From NCBI GenBank assembly GCA_028023455.1, contig JAQFVV010000036.1, positions 6,257,576 through 6,321,575 of the forward strand: 64,000 nucleotides of DNA, given 5' to 3'. Origin of the DNA: Epiperipatus broadwayi. Taxonomy: Eukaryota; Onychophora; Udeonychophora; Euonychophora; Peripatidae. The stretch's first letter is position 1; the number at the start of each line of letters is the position of its first letter. Below the pieces are notes generated by a model that was given only the letters and a program-made list of their open reading frames with translations, did no database searches and was not told where the DNA came from. The translations under genes were made by a program, and so were the position numbers. Below are positions 47,370 through 60,304 of this stretch, piece after piece.

Positions 47370-47890
47370 TAAATGAAACATATAATCTGGAAATAATACA
47401 AGACAATCTAGACAAATCAGGATCTGATGATCAAGTCGAGCCAGAAAGCAATGCTTACTTTGACCAAGCTAAAAGGCTAATTATTCGAGACAAATGTAGA
47501 TGGGGACATAACTGATTTGAAGTGTGGCTTTGCCTCTTTATCCCCTAAGGAATTACAAACAAAGAAATTGAGTTCCAGGCAGAGCAGCAATATCTAAAAT
47601 GTATAGTTAAAGGAAAGTACTCATAGAAGAAATGCTCAAAAGCACAATTTTTCCTGAAGATACTACTTGGAACACATCAAAACAAGAAAAGTATTGGACA
47701 GTAGACATATTTTGGCACCATCTATGGCCCATATATGGATGAGTCTATTGCAGATGATTTCATAGTGGATGGACAAGCCTTTGAGTAATCCGAAAATCAA
47801 AGACAGAAGACATTCTAAGATAAACAACTACTAGGAGTTATCAAATCAAAGATGGAAACCTCAAAAGTATCTGATGCTTTATTACTACAT
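47370..47890 (+). other. Coding-like decayed sequence, unidentified
   Basis: Less AT-rich. Broken plus-strand frames give ESNAYFDQAKRLIIRDKCRWG and, near 47736-47780, ESIADDFIVDGQAFE. The ADD box recalls an LTR-element RT, but the surrounding motifs are missing. It may be a relic of a retroelement. Confidence 0.25.
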
Positions 47891-48739
47891 TAAACCATAA
47901 AGGGCATCAAATGAATGATTGCTTATAAATGCAGCAGATAAATGATACCTATATAGGGATCTCAAATAATAATTACTGCCCATTTTTAATATGTATAACT
48001 TTACTAGCATTAAATGCACATGGATTAATGTTAATTAATTCTAAAAAAAAACTATGTAAATGTTTTTTTAGTATTTTGATAAAGATAAATTATGCATTCT
48101 TTTAATTACATGCTCAGTTTTAACAAGATTTTTGTAAGCATTAGATCTTTAAAACAATATTTTTTAAACAGATAACATTTGAATCAATAATGTTTTTTTA
48201 AACAATGACCTCAAAAATACACAGATTCAAATATCAAGCTATAACTCTGCAGAGGCTAATCATAAGGGACTATGAAAAGTTAAACCTGCCAATGATTATG
48301 AATATAAAAGTGGTTATCTTATAAATTTCTTGTTCTTAAGAGAATCTGTTTTAGAGTTCATTATAAAGACATAAAGAGCCACAGAAAAACATCTGGAAAA
48401 AAAAATGTAGTTCTACTCTCCTAGAGTTTCTTCTTTATATAATTATCAAAGGTAGCTTAAGGAATGCTATAGATCAACAGACATTATTATCTTTGAGAGC
48501 TTTTGAGGTAATCATATACTAGATATAATAGTAATAAATAAACAGTAAAACAAGTACGCTATTGCGACTCCAAAAAAGATAAGGATAGAACGAAAAAAAA
48601 ACTAGAATTAGATTTGCAATGATTATATAAACTAATTAGTGAATTACAAAATACATCTACATTTAGAATGTGCTGATTCGCTTTTCTATTTACTTGATAT
48701 TTTGCGAATGTTGTCTTTTAATTTATTATCAGAAAAACA
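47891..48739. other. AT-rich stretch, no gene seen
   Basis: Nothing recognised. Confidence 0.4.
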
Positions 48740-48846
48740 GTCAAGCGTTGTTAGCCGAGAGGTCATCGCAGCCGCCGTGCAAGCAAGTTTGCAGACGGTT
48801 GAGGTTCGCCTCCCAGCCGATGCTATGACATATAAAAAAAAAAAAA
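48740..48846 (+). repeat. tRNA-derived SINE
   Basis: GTCAAGCGTTGTTAGCCGAG, B box GGTTCGCCTCC (48803-48813) and an A tail of about 13 bases. Same family as 30998 and 41144. Confidence 0.85.
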
Positions 48847-50254
48847 ACTTTACAAGATACTTCAACGCCACCTCTAATTTTGCTCTTTAATGTATTTTAT
48901 TTTTTGTCATATTTTCCCAATAGACACAATTAAGTATTAGATATTGATTTTATAATGCTTCGACTTTTATTTAAAAGTTTGTAACTAAATAATTTTTGAA
49001 ATAATTATATAGATTAAATATATTTAATTCAATAAAGTTAAATTATTTTTAAATTGATTTTCATACATAACACTTTAATTGCGTCCAATATAATCATATT
49101 TAAAAGATTGTTTATCATAAAAAAAAACACCCAACAATGTATATATATATATTGTACGTATTTGTGAAAGGATAGTATTTGATTTACTATTAGCTTGGTT
49201 AAGATTTAACTCAAATACAAACTTAATTGTTTAGTATTAATCTCTTAAGTTTATCCAATAAATATTTTGGAATATTATATTAATGTTTGTAAATCATTTG
49301 TATATGAGCAAGCAATCATAGATATTTTTTAAATGAAAGAAATATAGTCGTAAAACTTGAGATGAGGGGGGAGGGGGGCTTTACGTGATTACGAAGCTGC
49401 TAGTGTTATTAAAATGAGATGTCTCGTGGGTTTTTTATATTTTCGTAATTTCTTTTGACACGTAAATCTAAATGTAAGGGCATAGACTGGCTATTTAATG
49501 AATTCTCAGATTTAAAGTTAACTGCTATTAAAATATATAGAAGACGAAGAAACAAGTGCCAATACGATTATAATAGTTTCAGACGTTTTTCAGTTTAAAT
49601 TTCAACCTTATAAACAAAATTTAATAATGTACAATAGTTTCTGACATTTCCAACTACTACCGACTTCTTTCTATTATTACAAATGGATCATTTAAAAATA
49701 TAAATGCCAAATGTCTTAAAATAATATTTTCAACAATCTTTTCATCATTATCTGATTGGGATATTTCTGAATGTCAACATATGTCAGGAAATGTACTTGG
49801 TCAATGAAGTTATTTTTAGATTCTCTGAGAACCATCTCTGACGATCAAAAAATCGATAATTATCTTCTGTTTACGCTGATTATTTTTGACATGCCATCAT
49901 TGTTATATTACATTCTTTTATCAGAAAGTTTATTAAATTTACTACTTTATTGAAATAAAATTATTCATTAGAAAAAAAAAACTGCAGGTATTTTCGAAGC
50001 AAAATATTTATAGATGGCAAATAGTATGTGCAATAATGATGCTTAGGCCGAGATAAGCTATTTGGTCATAATAAAAATGATTTGTAAGGGAATAATATAA
50101 AATGTATATCTTTCTTTTGAGCTATGTGACAATTTAACATGCATTCCCAAAGTATTGACGATGATCAAACCAAACTGCCCATCGTTTAGAACTATTCCAT
50201 AATAATATCCTTATAAGAATACTAACGACATTTCAATGTTCATCATCTACCTCC
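48847..50254. other. AT-rich stretch, no gene seen
   Basis: A G-rich run (GGGGGGAGGGGGGC) sits at about 49366-49379. No supported frame. Confidence 0.4.
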
Positions 50255-50560
50255 AAATAAATTCTTTATACGTATTGCCACTCAGTGCAACCCAGAGTAA
50301 TCAAGGGTTACATTAGATCCAAATATCTAGGTGCAGTGCTCTTAGATCCAAGGCTCCTCACTGATGAAGGCCACAAGCCAGAAACTAGTTTGGGGATATT
50401 GGATGAGTAGGTACTAGATGGGGATTTTATGCACAAGCCTTCTGGTACCCATTGATTACTCTGGCTTGCACTGAGTGGCAATATGTATAGAGTTTTGCAT
50501 GTTTTAATAACAGTTATAAGCAAGCATAGGAAATTGTGATCATGTGATGTTTATTGGCTA
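50255..50560 (+). repeat. Family 2 repeat with hammerhead
   Basis: A short remnant of the left arm (50265-50305) is followed by a full right arm to AGTTTTGCATGTTTTA and the outer GTGATCATGTGATGTTTATTGGCT. Confidence 0.8.
50344..50407 (+). ncRNA. Type I hammerhead ribozyme motif (family 2)
   Basis: CTGATGA is at 50361-50367, GAAA at 50381-50384, and stem II is GGC/GCC with CACAA loop. Helix III AC/GT is followed by triplet GTT, with the expected cut after 50390. Helix I pairs TCCTCA with TGGGGA and ATCCAA with TTGGAT. The 11003 copy has the stronger GTC triplet. Confidence 0.62.
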
Positions 50561-51449
50561 CCTCCAAATAGTTTGCAAAAATGATAATCTGCTAAAGATT
50601 GGGATTTTATAGATGCTTAACATCCATAAATGTTGTTCCTCTGGGCATAGCCTTCAGGAAAGAAAAGCTATTCTACAAACATTATAATAACTTTTCTATA
50701 ATTTACTAATTCTTTCCTGTTATTGCTTTTAGATTCTGCCTAGTACTAAGCATAGGCATTGATAAGGATGACTGCAGTCTAAAGAATTCTTAACTAATTA
50801 ATTACTTATCATTAAGGAATCAAGAAATAAATTGAGAAAAAGGCTAGTTTAATAAATGACTAACATATTTATTTATGAAAACTTGGATATAGTTACATTA
50901 CAATTATATATATTAAAGGATGGAATATGTACATTCACCAGATATATATATATATATTTGTTTTTAAGCAACTTAACAATTTATTTATGGAATTATTTAT
51001 CAATATATTATGGACTTTGAAATATATGACCAATGTCTCAGATTCATCCTTTTCATAACCTAAATGTTGACTTACAATAAATATACACATTAAAATGAAG
51101 AGAGAAACTTTTAAAATGTGAAGATAAAATTTTAAACTATTATCTCAATGCAAAATCTTATTCTCTTTAAAAGTGAGACTACTTTTGTACAAAATTATAA
51201 AGTGAAAAAAACAAAAAACAACAACCAAAACTAATTATAGCTATAAATTAATAAACAATTGCACTAAAAATAAATGAATAAACAATTCTGTTATGAAATC
51301 ACAAATTACATACGTTTTACAATTAGGCTTTTGTAGTGTTTTGTAAAAATGGCAGATAAGTTTGTGCACTCCAGAAAAACTAGAATTTATTTGAGTTGTT
51401 GTTTTTAGATTGCGCGCTGATAACTGAGGAATTTAATTAAGGCATTAAT
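50561..51449. other. AT-rich stretch, no gene seen
   Basis: Nothing recognised. Confidence 0.4.
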
Positions 51450-52170
51450 GTAATGGCGAATGATAATTCCAAGAAATATTTGCTGATTGCAAATATTTCT
51501 AGATAAGAGACCTTACCTTATTGGACAATGTAATTGATTGTTGCAGTTATCAGGAAGCTATAAAAAGACTTTATAACAAGTATGCAGGGTAGTAGAGATA
51601 GTATTAGAGGCAGTATTTGTGTGTAGACATTCCTGTTCAATTCCAGTAGGAGACATCTTGCGACAGTGCTTTTGGTTAAAGACCAGCACCCAGTGGAAAT
51701 GTAGTCCACGGGTATAGCTGAAGGAGACCGCAGCCTGAGGAAACCATCTGGATAGCAGCTGAATGAAGAGTTGAGTTTCCAGCGGTTTTCAAGTAGAGTT
51801 ACTGGTAGACTGTTGCAGAGATGGAAGCTGTAAGGATCTTAAGGTCAGTTGCAGTGCTTACTATGAAGAGTTCGTGGGAAAACTGGACTGGGGCCAAGGT
51901 GTGTGTAAACCTTGCTCATTGTGAACCATTTTTGTAGCAGCCAGCCTGAATGAACATCGAGGGAATTGAACATTGGCAAACTGTAGAAACAGAGTGGGTA
52001 TGGAGCGGTATTCAGTGAATTTGAGCAGAGAATCCATTGCAAGAGAATTGCATGGAATTGCGAATTAAACTAACGAGTTCGCAATTTAATTTTTGTGCAC
52101 AGCAATTGAAGAATCAATACACTGCAGCTTTTCAGGTTTCAGTAGTGATTCTTTTTATCTAATATTTACA
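51450..52170. other. GC-elevated block, possible solo LTR or non-coding exon
   Basis: Clearly less AT-rich than both sides, with no long frame on either strand. On the plus strand it has a TATA-like CTATAAAAAGACTT at 51557-51570, purine-rich GAGACCGCAGCCTGAGG near 51725, and a hairpin AATTGCGAA/TTCGCAATT (52056-52086). A TATA box followed by about 500 bases without coding fits an LTR, but no partner or boundary was found. Confidence 0.25.
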
Positions 52171-52857
52171 TATGTTACTGTCAATTCATAAGATCTGAAA
52201 AATTACTTGTAGTAAAGCGAAAGATTTCATGTTGTTGGTTTATAAATAATACGCAGTGAGTTAACTGTGAAGATGTTTAAAAAAGAGCTTTAAGTCAAAA
52301 TACTTCAGACTAGCTTTTATATATATATAAATTTAAGTACAGAGAAAGGTGGAACCACCTCTTTCTTGTAAAATCTCTGTCTTGTGTTGCGACTTAAGAG
52401 CTCCCTATACAGTCATCATTACATGTGATTGGCTGTCATATAAGTATTCTAAAATAGCATATATGAGGTTTTCAGCCTTTCACTTTAATTAGAAATTCTG
52501 TGCAAATGAACTAACATAGACATACACACCCTATATGTATAAATGAATTTTTTGAGCTATTTCCTAATACTATTGCAAATTACCTTTTCTTTTCAAATTG
52601 AAAACTCTATTACTAATTTAAATTAGGGTTTAATTTCATAGCATAGTTACCTATAGATCTGTTCATTATTTATTCATCAATATAGTTGTTGGTTGATTGC
52701 ACTAATTTGTTAGTATTTTTCAGTTGAGGTTATCAAAAGTGAACATCTGAGATCAAAGCAAATCAATAATGAATAATGTTTTTATAGTATAATTTTCACT
52801 GCATCGCTCAGACCACAATCTTTTACACATATCTTTATTGATAAACTTATACATAAG
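52171..52857. other. AT-rich stretch, no gene seen
   Basis: Contains a small hairpin AGAAAGGTGG/CCACCTCTTTCT near 52343-52366. Otherwise nothing. Confidence 0.4.
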
Positions 52858-52990
52858 ATATTATGACCTGGGTCAATTGATGAGTGCTGGTTCAGCACAA
52901 AATATTTATTTTAGGAATCACACATTTTTTCCACATAATTTTGGTCACATATTTATGATTGCATCACTCCACAAGTTGTTAAAAGTGAAT
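52858..52990 (+). repeat. Family 1 repeat with degenerate hammerhead
   Basis: Stem II GTGCT/AGCAC with GGTTC loop is perfect, but the core boxes read TTGATGA (52877-52883) and AAAA instead of GAAA. Confidence 0.65.
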
Positions 52991-53799
52991 ATAACCCAGT
53001 ACTATCTTGTGTGAGAGTGGCGATATAAAAATTACACCTACAGAAACATTATCCATTATTGGATAATCTCTAATCTAATGAATGATTAATAAAAATTATT
53101 TCAAAGCAAGTCAACTTTGTGCAAGTTACAATTTAAGACTATTTTAAATCCTAATAAATCACTTTTTCAGGCACTACATTGTTGTAACAATGATGCTCAG
53201 ATGCATATTCATGGCCCTCAGTCAGACAGATGTCATGGGAAAATTATAAAGCTAAATATAAATTAGCATTGTTGCAATTGGAAAATATACAGTATATTAG
53301 ATAAATACTCTTCTGAAATTAATGTGTTGCAAAATATTAAACATATTTGAACTGTAAAGTGGTGTGAAGATATACATTTTAAAAGAACCATAAAAATATT
53401 ATTTATTTATTGTCTCCAGTAGACAATACATATAAAAAATATAATTTGTCAAAGATTGCCTTTTCACCATTTATCAACAAACAAAACTAATTATTAAATA
53501 GTATCTATAATGATTTTTTAAATGTAAAGCATAAAGTTATCTAAAATTTTCTTTTGGTTAATTTATATATGTATATGTTCATTCACACACCATATATTCA
53601 TTAAATAATCTTTTAAAATGAAAACAATAGTAAATCAAATGTAATTACATAAACAAAATATACAATACCTGCATGAACAGTAAATGATATTTCTACACAA
53701 TGAGTTCTCTAGTCTTTAAGTTAGTTTTTTATTAAGTTCACATGAAGAAAATCCATAAGAAAAATAAATGAAATGATATTTTTAAGTACTTAACTGATA
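52991..53799. other. AT-rich stretch, no gene seen
   Basis: Nothing recognised. Confidence 0.4.
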
Positions 53800-54455
53800 A
53801 TATACTTCACATTTTTGGAAAGTAATTATACTAACGCATATAAAATAATACATGGAGAAAATAATGTAAACAAAGAGTCTCTCAGGATTACCAATCAGCA
53901 ACTGATTTCAAGATCAAAATTCTGGTTCATTGAGGCAAAATTTCAAGATTTCTTAATTAAAATCAACCTGGACTTCTTCCCTAGGAACTCATTTTTGGCA
54001 TACAGGAGAAATTTCAAGAAGATCAACCTGTGATCCGAATGTGTGAGAGAGAGAGGAGGAATCAATTGACCATATTTTTCTTAGATGTTCCAGTATGTCC
54101 AATTACAGATCTATAACTCATGAATGATACAGCAATATGAGTGCAAACTATAAATCAATTAAAGACTATAAAGGTCAAGGTCTATTTATGGACATAAGAC
54201 TGGCAATTTTTGTGAATTATGCCCTGTGGTGTGTCAGATGTAAAGTAACAATTGAAGGAATGAGAGACCCACATGGGACTAAATTTAAGAATGTCATTGA
54301 GAAAATCATGAAGAAGGACCAATTGTTAAAGCTATATCACAAGAGCAACATGGGAGAAGGTTGGATCTACTTTGCTTCAAATAGATATGTAATTGATATC
54401 ATTTTTGTATATGTAGCATTCAATATAGCAATAGAATAAAATTTTTCTTTAAAAA
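53800..54455 (+). pseudogene. C-terminal zinc-finger end of a LINE reverse transcriptase
   Basis: Two adjacent plus-strand frames (53815-54033 and 54137-54439) joined by broken sequence. The first has YKIIHGENNV and SLRITNQQLISRSKFW. The joint near 54030-54095 has Cys codons followed by an IDHIFLRC-like run, the layout of the zf-RVT zinc finger found after LINE RT domains. The second has DIRLAIFVNYALWCVRCKV. An A-rich run follows at 54450. No RT domain precedes it, so the copy is 5' truncated. Confidence 0.45.
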
Positions 54456-55201
54456 AAACAAACTATAAACTTAAAATTAGCACATTCAAAATTTAACATA
54501 TAACATTATATTAAAAAAGATTATGCACATTATTTATATACCAGTAAAGTATTTACCTTTACCGTTCAGGTATATTTTAACATTTCAATGTAAATTTAAA
54601 TAAAGAAAAATATGGTCACTGAAATAACTTTATTCATCACTTTATAAAAACTATTTACTTTTAAAATATTTTAAATAATCCTATAACTTTACTCTTCTAT
54701 AAGCTCACTCTTCTTATAAAAAATTCAAATTATAATAAAGAATTATATTGCTTGTACATGCTATCTTTATTTATTTTATAATCTATTATCATTATAGCAT
54801 TCAGATGTTATGTTTCATCATTCTTTCTCATAATCAAACAAAATATGCATTAAATATTCAAGTTTAATGATCTCTATTATTCATATATCTCTAGGAATAT
54901 TAAATCATTCCTTTTCCACTTTCTCTACAAACAATAAAAAATTAAACATCATTTGTGATAAAATTTTTCTTTCCTCTTGCATTCACAAATATTGACAATT
55001 TTCAAAAGTCCAGTTATTATTCTAACCAAATATGATGTAATATCAAATGGCAATTAATAGTGATTATAGTGAGGAATATGAATACAATAATAACTCAAAC
55101 AAATATGAAATATCATGGTCACAGTGCTTTAGATCACATATTTATCATGTACCCTAAATTCCAGTCATGGCTTCAACCTGAGTTCTTAATGCAGAACTTT
55201 A
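54456..55201. other. AT-rich stretch, no gene seen
   Basis: Nothing recognised. Confidence 0.4.
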
Positions 55202-55285
55202 AACATCACATGATCATCATCCATTGATTACTCTGGTTAGCAAAAAGTGGCACTACTATATGGAGAGTTTTTGCCTGTTTTATGT
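55202..55285. repeat. Family 2 end fragment
   Basis: Outer motif AACATCACATGATCAT joined directly to the inverted arm end CCATTGATTACTCTGG ... GAGAGTTTTTGCCTGTTTTA. The hammerhead is deleted. Confidence 0.7.
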
Positions 55286-55704
55286 AGAACTTTGTTACCT
55301 GTATTTAATTCCTTAATTCATAGTAATATGATTTACATATAATATTCTTCCTCAATATACCTAGCACCCAGGATTTCATTTTGCAACTAATTTCTCAGAC
55401 AACTATCCTTCATGTTCCATATTCTGAATACTTCTAACATCACAAAGAAATTCTAACTGTTACATAAAATAATCTCCAAACCACATTTCCAAAAATAAAT
55501 ATCTAATATTAAAGTCAAGAATGTTCAAACATTGTATACACATGTGATTTCAATAAAATATCCATTGTTATCACACATTCTTCCACTTACTTAGAGATCA
55601 ATGTTTTCATTTTATTGTATCTAAACAGATACTGCGTATAGTGATATTTTATAAAACTCATAATTATGTTTTAAAATGCGCATGCTTAAGTATTCATAAA
55701 AAAT
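55286..55704. other. AT-rich stretch, no gene seen
   Basis: Nothing recognised. Confidence 0.4.
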
Positions 55705-56050
55705 ACTTAATATATAGGGTATATGAGCACAGACTTTCACATGACCCACCACTCTCCACTCTATCTAATAACACTGATACACTCAAACACATATATGTCG
55801 AAAAGATAAACAATCACCAATATACATATTTCATGCTAAACCAGCAATCATCAGTTGGTCCAGATTATCATCTCCATACATATACACTATAAGTGCTCAG
55901 ATATATATTAAGATAGACAATCCTCATACTTTAATGGTCAGTCTTCAATCTACTCCACACTCCAACTCTTCAACCATCCATTCAATTGAAAATCTGATGA
56001 TGGAATGCTCAAAGGCCACCCTGAGGCTGAGATTCTTAGATAACCCACAA
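55705..56050 (-). repeat. Family 1 repeat, single arm with hammerhead
   Basis: The minus-strand unit runs from GAATGCTCAAAGG-like inner sequence (about 56010) to the outer end CATATACCCTATATATT (about 55708). It matches the left arm of the 63450 foldback closely. Confidence 0.8.
55806..55873 (-). ncRNA. Type I hammerhead ribozyme motif (family 1)
   Basis: CTGATGA is at 55848-55854 and GAAA at 55829-55832. Helix I is ACCAA/TTGGT extended by GATAATC/GATTGTTTATC beyond a TGG bulge. Helix III is ATA/TAT. The T-T mismatch at the base of stem II is shared with the 42197 and 63550 copies. Confidence 0.62.
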
Positions 56051-57463
56051 GGCATTTTTACCTTTACACTATATTCATAAAACAATTAATATATTCATAA
56101 TCATATAAATATGATTCATCTGGCTTAATATTTAAGTAATATAATAAATGAAATAAAATATACATTAAAGTATTATTAAACTGCATAATAATTTACCTTT
56201 AATCCCAACAATTATTGGAATCTAATATGGTTATCCCCTTCTTTTCATGGCTATCTGAACATAAAAATAAGCTATAGATATATTTTATTTTATCTTTCAG
56301 AAAATTACATTTTCTAATGTCTATTATTTTTCTTCATTTTTTAAACTAAATTATTTCAATCTTAAAACTAAGCATATTTGTAGTAAAAAATATTAACTGA
56401 ATATTGTTTCTAATAATAAAAATATTATAACTAAAATAAAAGTAATAAAAATGAAAGCTACATAAAGTTCTTATTTGCTTTCATTCCCCCAGCACTATCA
56501 ATGAAACAAATAGGAGAGCTCATTCTCTTGCTATGGACTATGAAAAAGTTTGAACAAAACGTCTACCTTCCCCTGCCATGCTGAACAAAACTCTGTAATC
56601 TACAAAATTAAATCTTTTAAAATCTCTTGGAAATATTGTCCATCCATACTGGATAAATAGTTTATCTAAATCCATTTTTTAGCATTTTCCAGGAGAACAA
56701 ATATTTCAAAAAAAGATTCATTTTAGGTAATAATTTTCCACTAAACATCACATGGTCACTATTTCTTCCCATATGTACATTTTCTTCCATGCTAATTCAG
56801 GCTTTTGGCAAAATATGACAATTACTATCTTTATCAGGAACCACATAAAACATTTAAAGAATAAGGCCATTTATCAATTAATGAATTTTTCAGCAAACAA
56901 ATGTATAAGCTCATATTTAAATGGCAACAATTTATCGCAGGATGTTGCTTAAAAATTCAAGATTTCTATCTTTTCAAACACACACATATTAATTAAATAA
57001 TTTCTTGCCATTTTGTTCAGTATCTTCCTTCAGATAATATTTTATTTAAGACATAATGATAATCTTTAAAATAATACCAAAATTCACCTCACTTTTAGTA
57101 AGGAAAATCTTTTAAAATGTATAGTTCAAAAGACATTTTCTCTTAATCTTGATACACCCAATTTTAAAAACATGTAGTGTTCATTCAGGCTGTTCTCTTT
57201 TAAACACACAAGTAGTAAAATATTTTTGCATATTCTTTCATAGATAATATAAAATATATTCACATTTATAAAATTCCTTTATATGTACTTAATTTAATTA
57301 CATAATATCACTTTTGTTCTTCCCTTTCTTTTTTAAAGCACACATAACTTATTAAATAGCTTTCATCAAATATCCTCAACACAATAATAAGATGTAAATT
57401 TCTCTGCAGTTTATATTTATAAGAGTTTATCAAAATTGTTAAATATAAATGTTCTTTCACTTT
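56051..57463. other. AT-rich stretch, no gene seen
   Basis: AACATCACATGGTCACTATTTCTT at about 56744 matches the outer end of family 2 without the rest of the repeat. Confidence 0.4.
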
Positions 57464-57480
57464 CATCATCATCATCATCA

Positions 57481-58851
57481 TCAACCATTATCAATCCACT
57501 GCAGGATGAAGGTCTCTCCAAGTTTAATCCATCTTCTCCGATGTTTAGCTTCTCTTTTCCACAATACCCCTGCACATTTTTTTATTTCATCCATCCATCT
57601 CACATGTGGTCTCTTTCTGGGTCTTTTACAATCTCTTGGAATCCAGTTTAAAATTTCAATTGTCCATCTATTATCATTTCTTCTAGCAATATGTCCAGCC
57701 CAACTCCATTTTAATCTTTTAATTTTTTCAATAAGGTCAGTAACACCTGTTTGTTGTCTTACCCATACATTGCGTTTTCGATCTCTTCTTGTTACTCCCA
57801 ACATACATCTCTCCATACTCCTTTGAGTGGTCTGAAGTCTCTGTATTGCTCTTCTATTAAGTGTCCAAGTCTCAGATCCATAAGTAAGAACTGGTAAAAC
57901 ACATTTGTTAAAAACCATTCTTTTCAAACACATAGGCATATTTCCTTTTAGTATCAAGTTATTTCTACCAAAAGCACTCCAACCAAGTTTAATTCTATGA
58001 TTAATTTCCTCCATTATGTTTCCATCTGTATTAATAATCTGACCTAGGTATTTGTAACTGTTAACTTCTTCTAATTCTTCATAATCAATCTTTATTTTCA
58101 TATTTTGAGCAAATCGATTAAACATTACTTTAGTCTTTTTAACATTTATCTTTAGTCCTACTTTTCTACTTTCATCTGCTAACTCCTGCAACATTTCCTG
58201 CAGCTCTAAAGCATTATTTGCAAAAACAACTACATCATCTGCAAAATCTAAATGACTTAAATACTCTCCATTTACTTTCATTCCTTTAGTTTCCCATTTT
58301 AATCCACAAAATACTTCTTGCAGCACTGCTGTAAAAAGTTTTGGAGATATGGAGTCACCTTGCCTTACACCTTTCTCAATGTTGATTTTTCCAGTATCAT
58401 TATGTAATCTAATTGTTGCTGTTGCATTTTTATAAATATTCTTTAAAATATGACAATATCCTGGATCTATACCTTGATGATCCAATGCTTTAATCACTGA
58501 AGAAATGTGTATAGAATCGAATGCCTTTTCATAATCTACAAATCCAAAACATAATGACAACTCATATTCATTTGTCCTTTCTATGACTTCTCTCAATACC
58601 TGGATATGATCTATTGTACTAAAACCACTTTTAAATCTAGCTTGTTCTCTTGGTTGGTGGAAATCCAAAGTTCTCTGTAGACGAGTTGTAATTATCTTGG
58701 TAAAAATTTTATATAAAACTGATAAAAGGCTGATAGGTCTGTAATTTCTAATATCTTCTTTATCACCTTTTTTAAATATTAATATTATTACTGCATTCTT
58801 CCAATCTTCCGGTACATCTTTATCATTTAGACATTTGGTATATAACTTTGC
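57481..58851 (-). pseudogene. LINE reverse transcriptase domain
   Basis: Open in one frame from just after the nonsense codon at 58852 to the stop at 57481. RT motifs in order: NYRPISLLS (about 58725), GFSTIDHIQ, VDYEKAFDSI with the first catalytic Asp, GVRQGDSISP (about 58370), DFADDVVVF (FADD, about 58225) and INVKKTKVM. The post-RT part has YGSETWTLNRR and a basic C-terminus RHRRRWIKLGETF. In this class the enzyme reverse-transcribes its RNA at the nicked target. All catalytic residues seen are intact, so loss of function comes from the upstream breaks. Confidence 0.9.
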
Positions 58852-59679
58852 TTAAATTGTTTCTATTTTTTCACCTCCTTCTTTTAATATATCAATTATA
58901 ATTCTGTCATTTCCTGGAGCCTTTCCTTTCTTCATACATTTAATTGCATGTCTCACTTCTTCATTTAAAATTCTGGGCAATTCGGAAGATGTAATAGATA
59001 TAGGAGGTACTTGTTCTTTATTACTATATAATTCTTGATAAAAATCTTCTACCAATTTCATGATGTCATCTCTCTTTTTAGTAATAATTCCATCTTTTGT
59101 TCTTATTGCAGATATAAATTTCCTACCAATACCAAAATGTTGTTTAACATTCTTGAGACTTTTATTTTCTTCTACAGCTTTCCTTGCTATTTCACAGTTA
59201 TACTTTCTTATATCATTTTCAACTCTTTTCCGTACCATTTTACAAAATTCGAGGTATTCAATTCTTTTTAATACATCATTTTTGTATATCTTCATATTCC
59301 TTCTTTTCTTCATAAATTCTCTAGTCTCAGTAGAAATTTTATTAGTCAATTGCTGCTTTTTTCTACCAGCTATCTTTGTTGCAGTTTTTAAAAGTGTATC
59401 AGTTATTTTCATATTAATTTCATTCAAATCTGAATCATGTTCAAAATCTCCTAACACTTGAAACCTATTTGTAAGTTCTAATTTAAATTCATTAGAATGT
59501 TTCTGAAGATTAGGAATATCAACTGTAAATATTGTTTTTCTCAATAATTTTTGTCTCTCTAGTTTTACATTAACACGTAACTTACACCTTACTAATCGAT
59601 GATCACTTCCTGTGTTAAATTTATTAAGAACATTACAATCTTGAAATATGTATTTCCTGTTAGTCAAAATATAATCCAA
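58852..59679 (-). pseudogene. LINE endonuclease C-terminus and EN-RT linker
   Basis: 276-codon segment in the RT frame. It starts MDYILTNRK and then SDHRLVRCKLRVN, the last conserved blocks of an APE-type LINE endonuclease (the SDH motif holds a catalytic Asp-His pair). A lysine-rich linker and the RT approach segment GKAPGNDRIIIDILKEGG follow, and the frame ends at TAA 58852-58854, after which the same frame resumes. The start is not a true initiation site: the frame is shifted from the endonuclease frame at about 59670. Confidence 0.88.
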
Positions 59680-60304
59680 TTCTGCTGTACCTTCATTTGG
59701 ATGCTTCCATGTCCATTTCCTTTTAACATTTTTCTCAAAAAAGAATTCATAATATAAAGTTTTTCTTTTTCTGCAAACTCCACAAGTCTATGTCCTCTCT
59801 CATTTCTATTACCATAACCAAAATTACCTACAGCAATTTCATCTTTCATTTGTCTACCAATTCTAGCATTAAAGTCTCCCATAACAATTTTAAAATGTTG
59901 TTTACTCTGATCAAAAGCCTTTTGTACATCCATATAAAAATCTTCTACTACTTCATCACTATGAGAACTTGTTGGGGCATAAACCTGAATTATCTGCATT
60001 TGGTATCTGCTATTAAGTTGTATAACTAATCTTGCAACTCTGTCCGATATACCATCAATCTCCACAATATTGTTCTTCCACTTTTTATTTATAATGAATC
60101 CTACTCCACTTGTATTTCCAATATGTGTGCCTTTATAATAGAGTATATGTCCACTTTTTAAATCAATTGTTTCTTCTCCTTTTCTTCTAACTTCACAAAG
60201 TCCAATAATGTTCCATTTAATATAAGACAATTCTTCTTCTAATTCTTGCAATCTTCCTTCACTTGAAAGTGATCTGCAGTTGTAAGTACCTAAATAAAAA
60301 AGTC
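59664..60304 (-). pseudogene. LINE APE-type endonuclease domain
   Basis: Minus-strand frame opening at about 60304 with LGTYNCRSL, the first conserved endonuclease block. It continues through IIGLCEVRRKG (catalytic Glu), GVGFIINKK, IQVYAPTS and VMGDFNARIG (Asp-Asn). No ATG lies before the first block, so initiation may be upstream in an altered leader or at a non-ATG codon. It breaks by a one-base shift at about 59670 just before the final SDH block. The protein would nick target DNA to prime reverse transcription. Confidence 0.9.

Noticed and set aside
53815-54439. Two host genes
   Set aside because: Zinc-finger-like joint and an A-rich end fit a LINE C-terminal remnant better.
59035-59461. 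Hydrophobic plus-strand frames opposite the LINE
   Set aside because: Antisense shadows of the lysine-rich linker, T-rich by complement.
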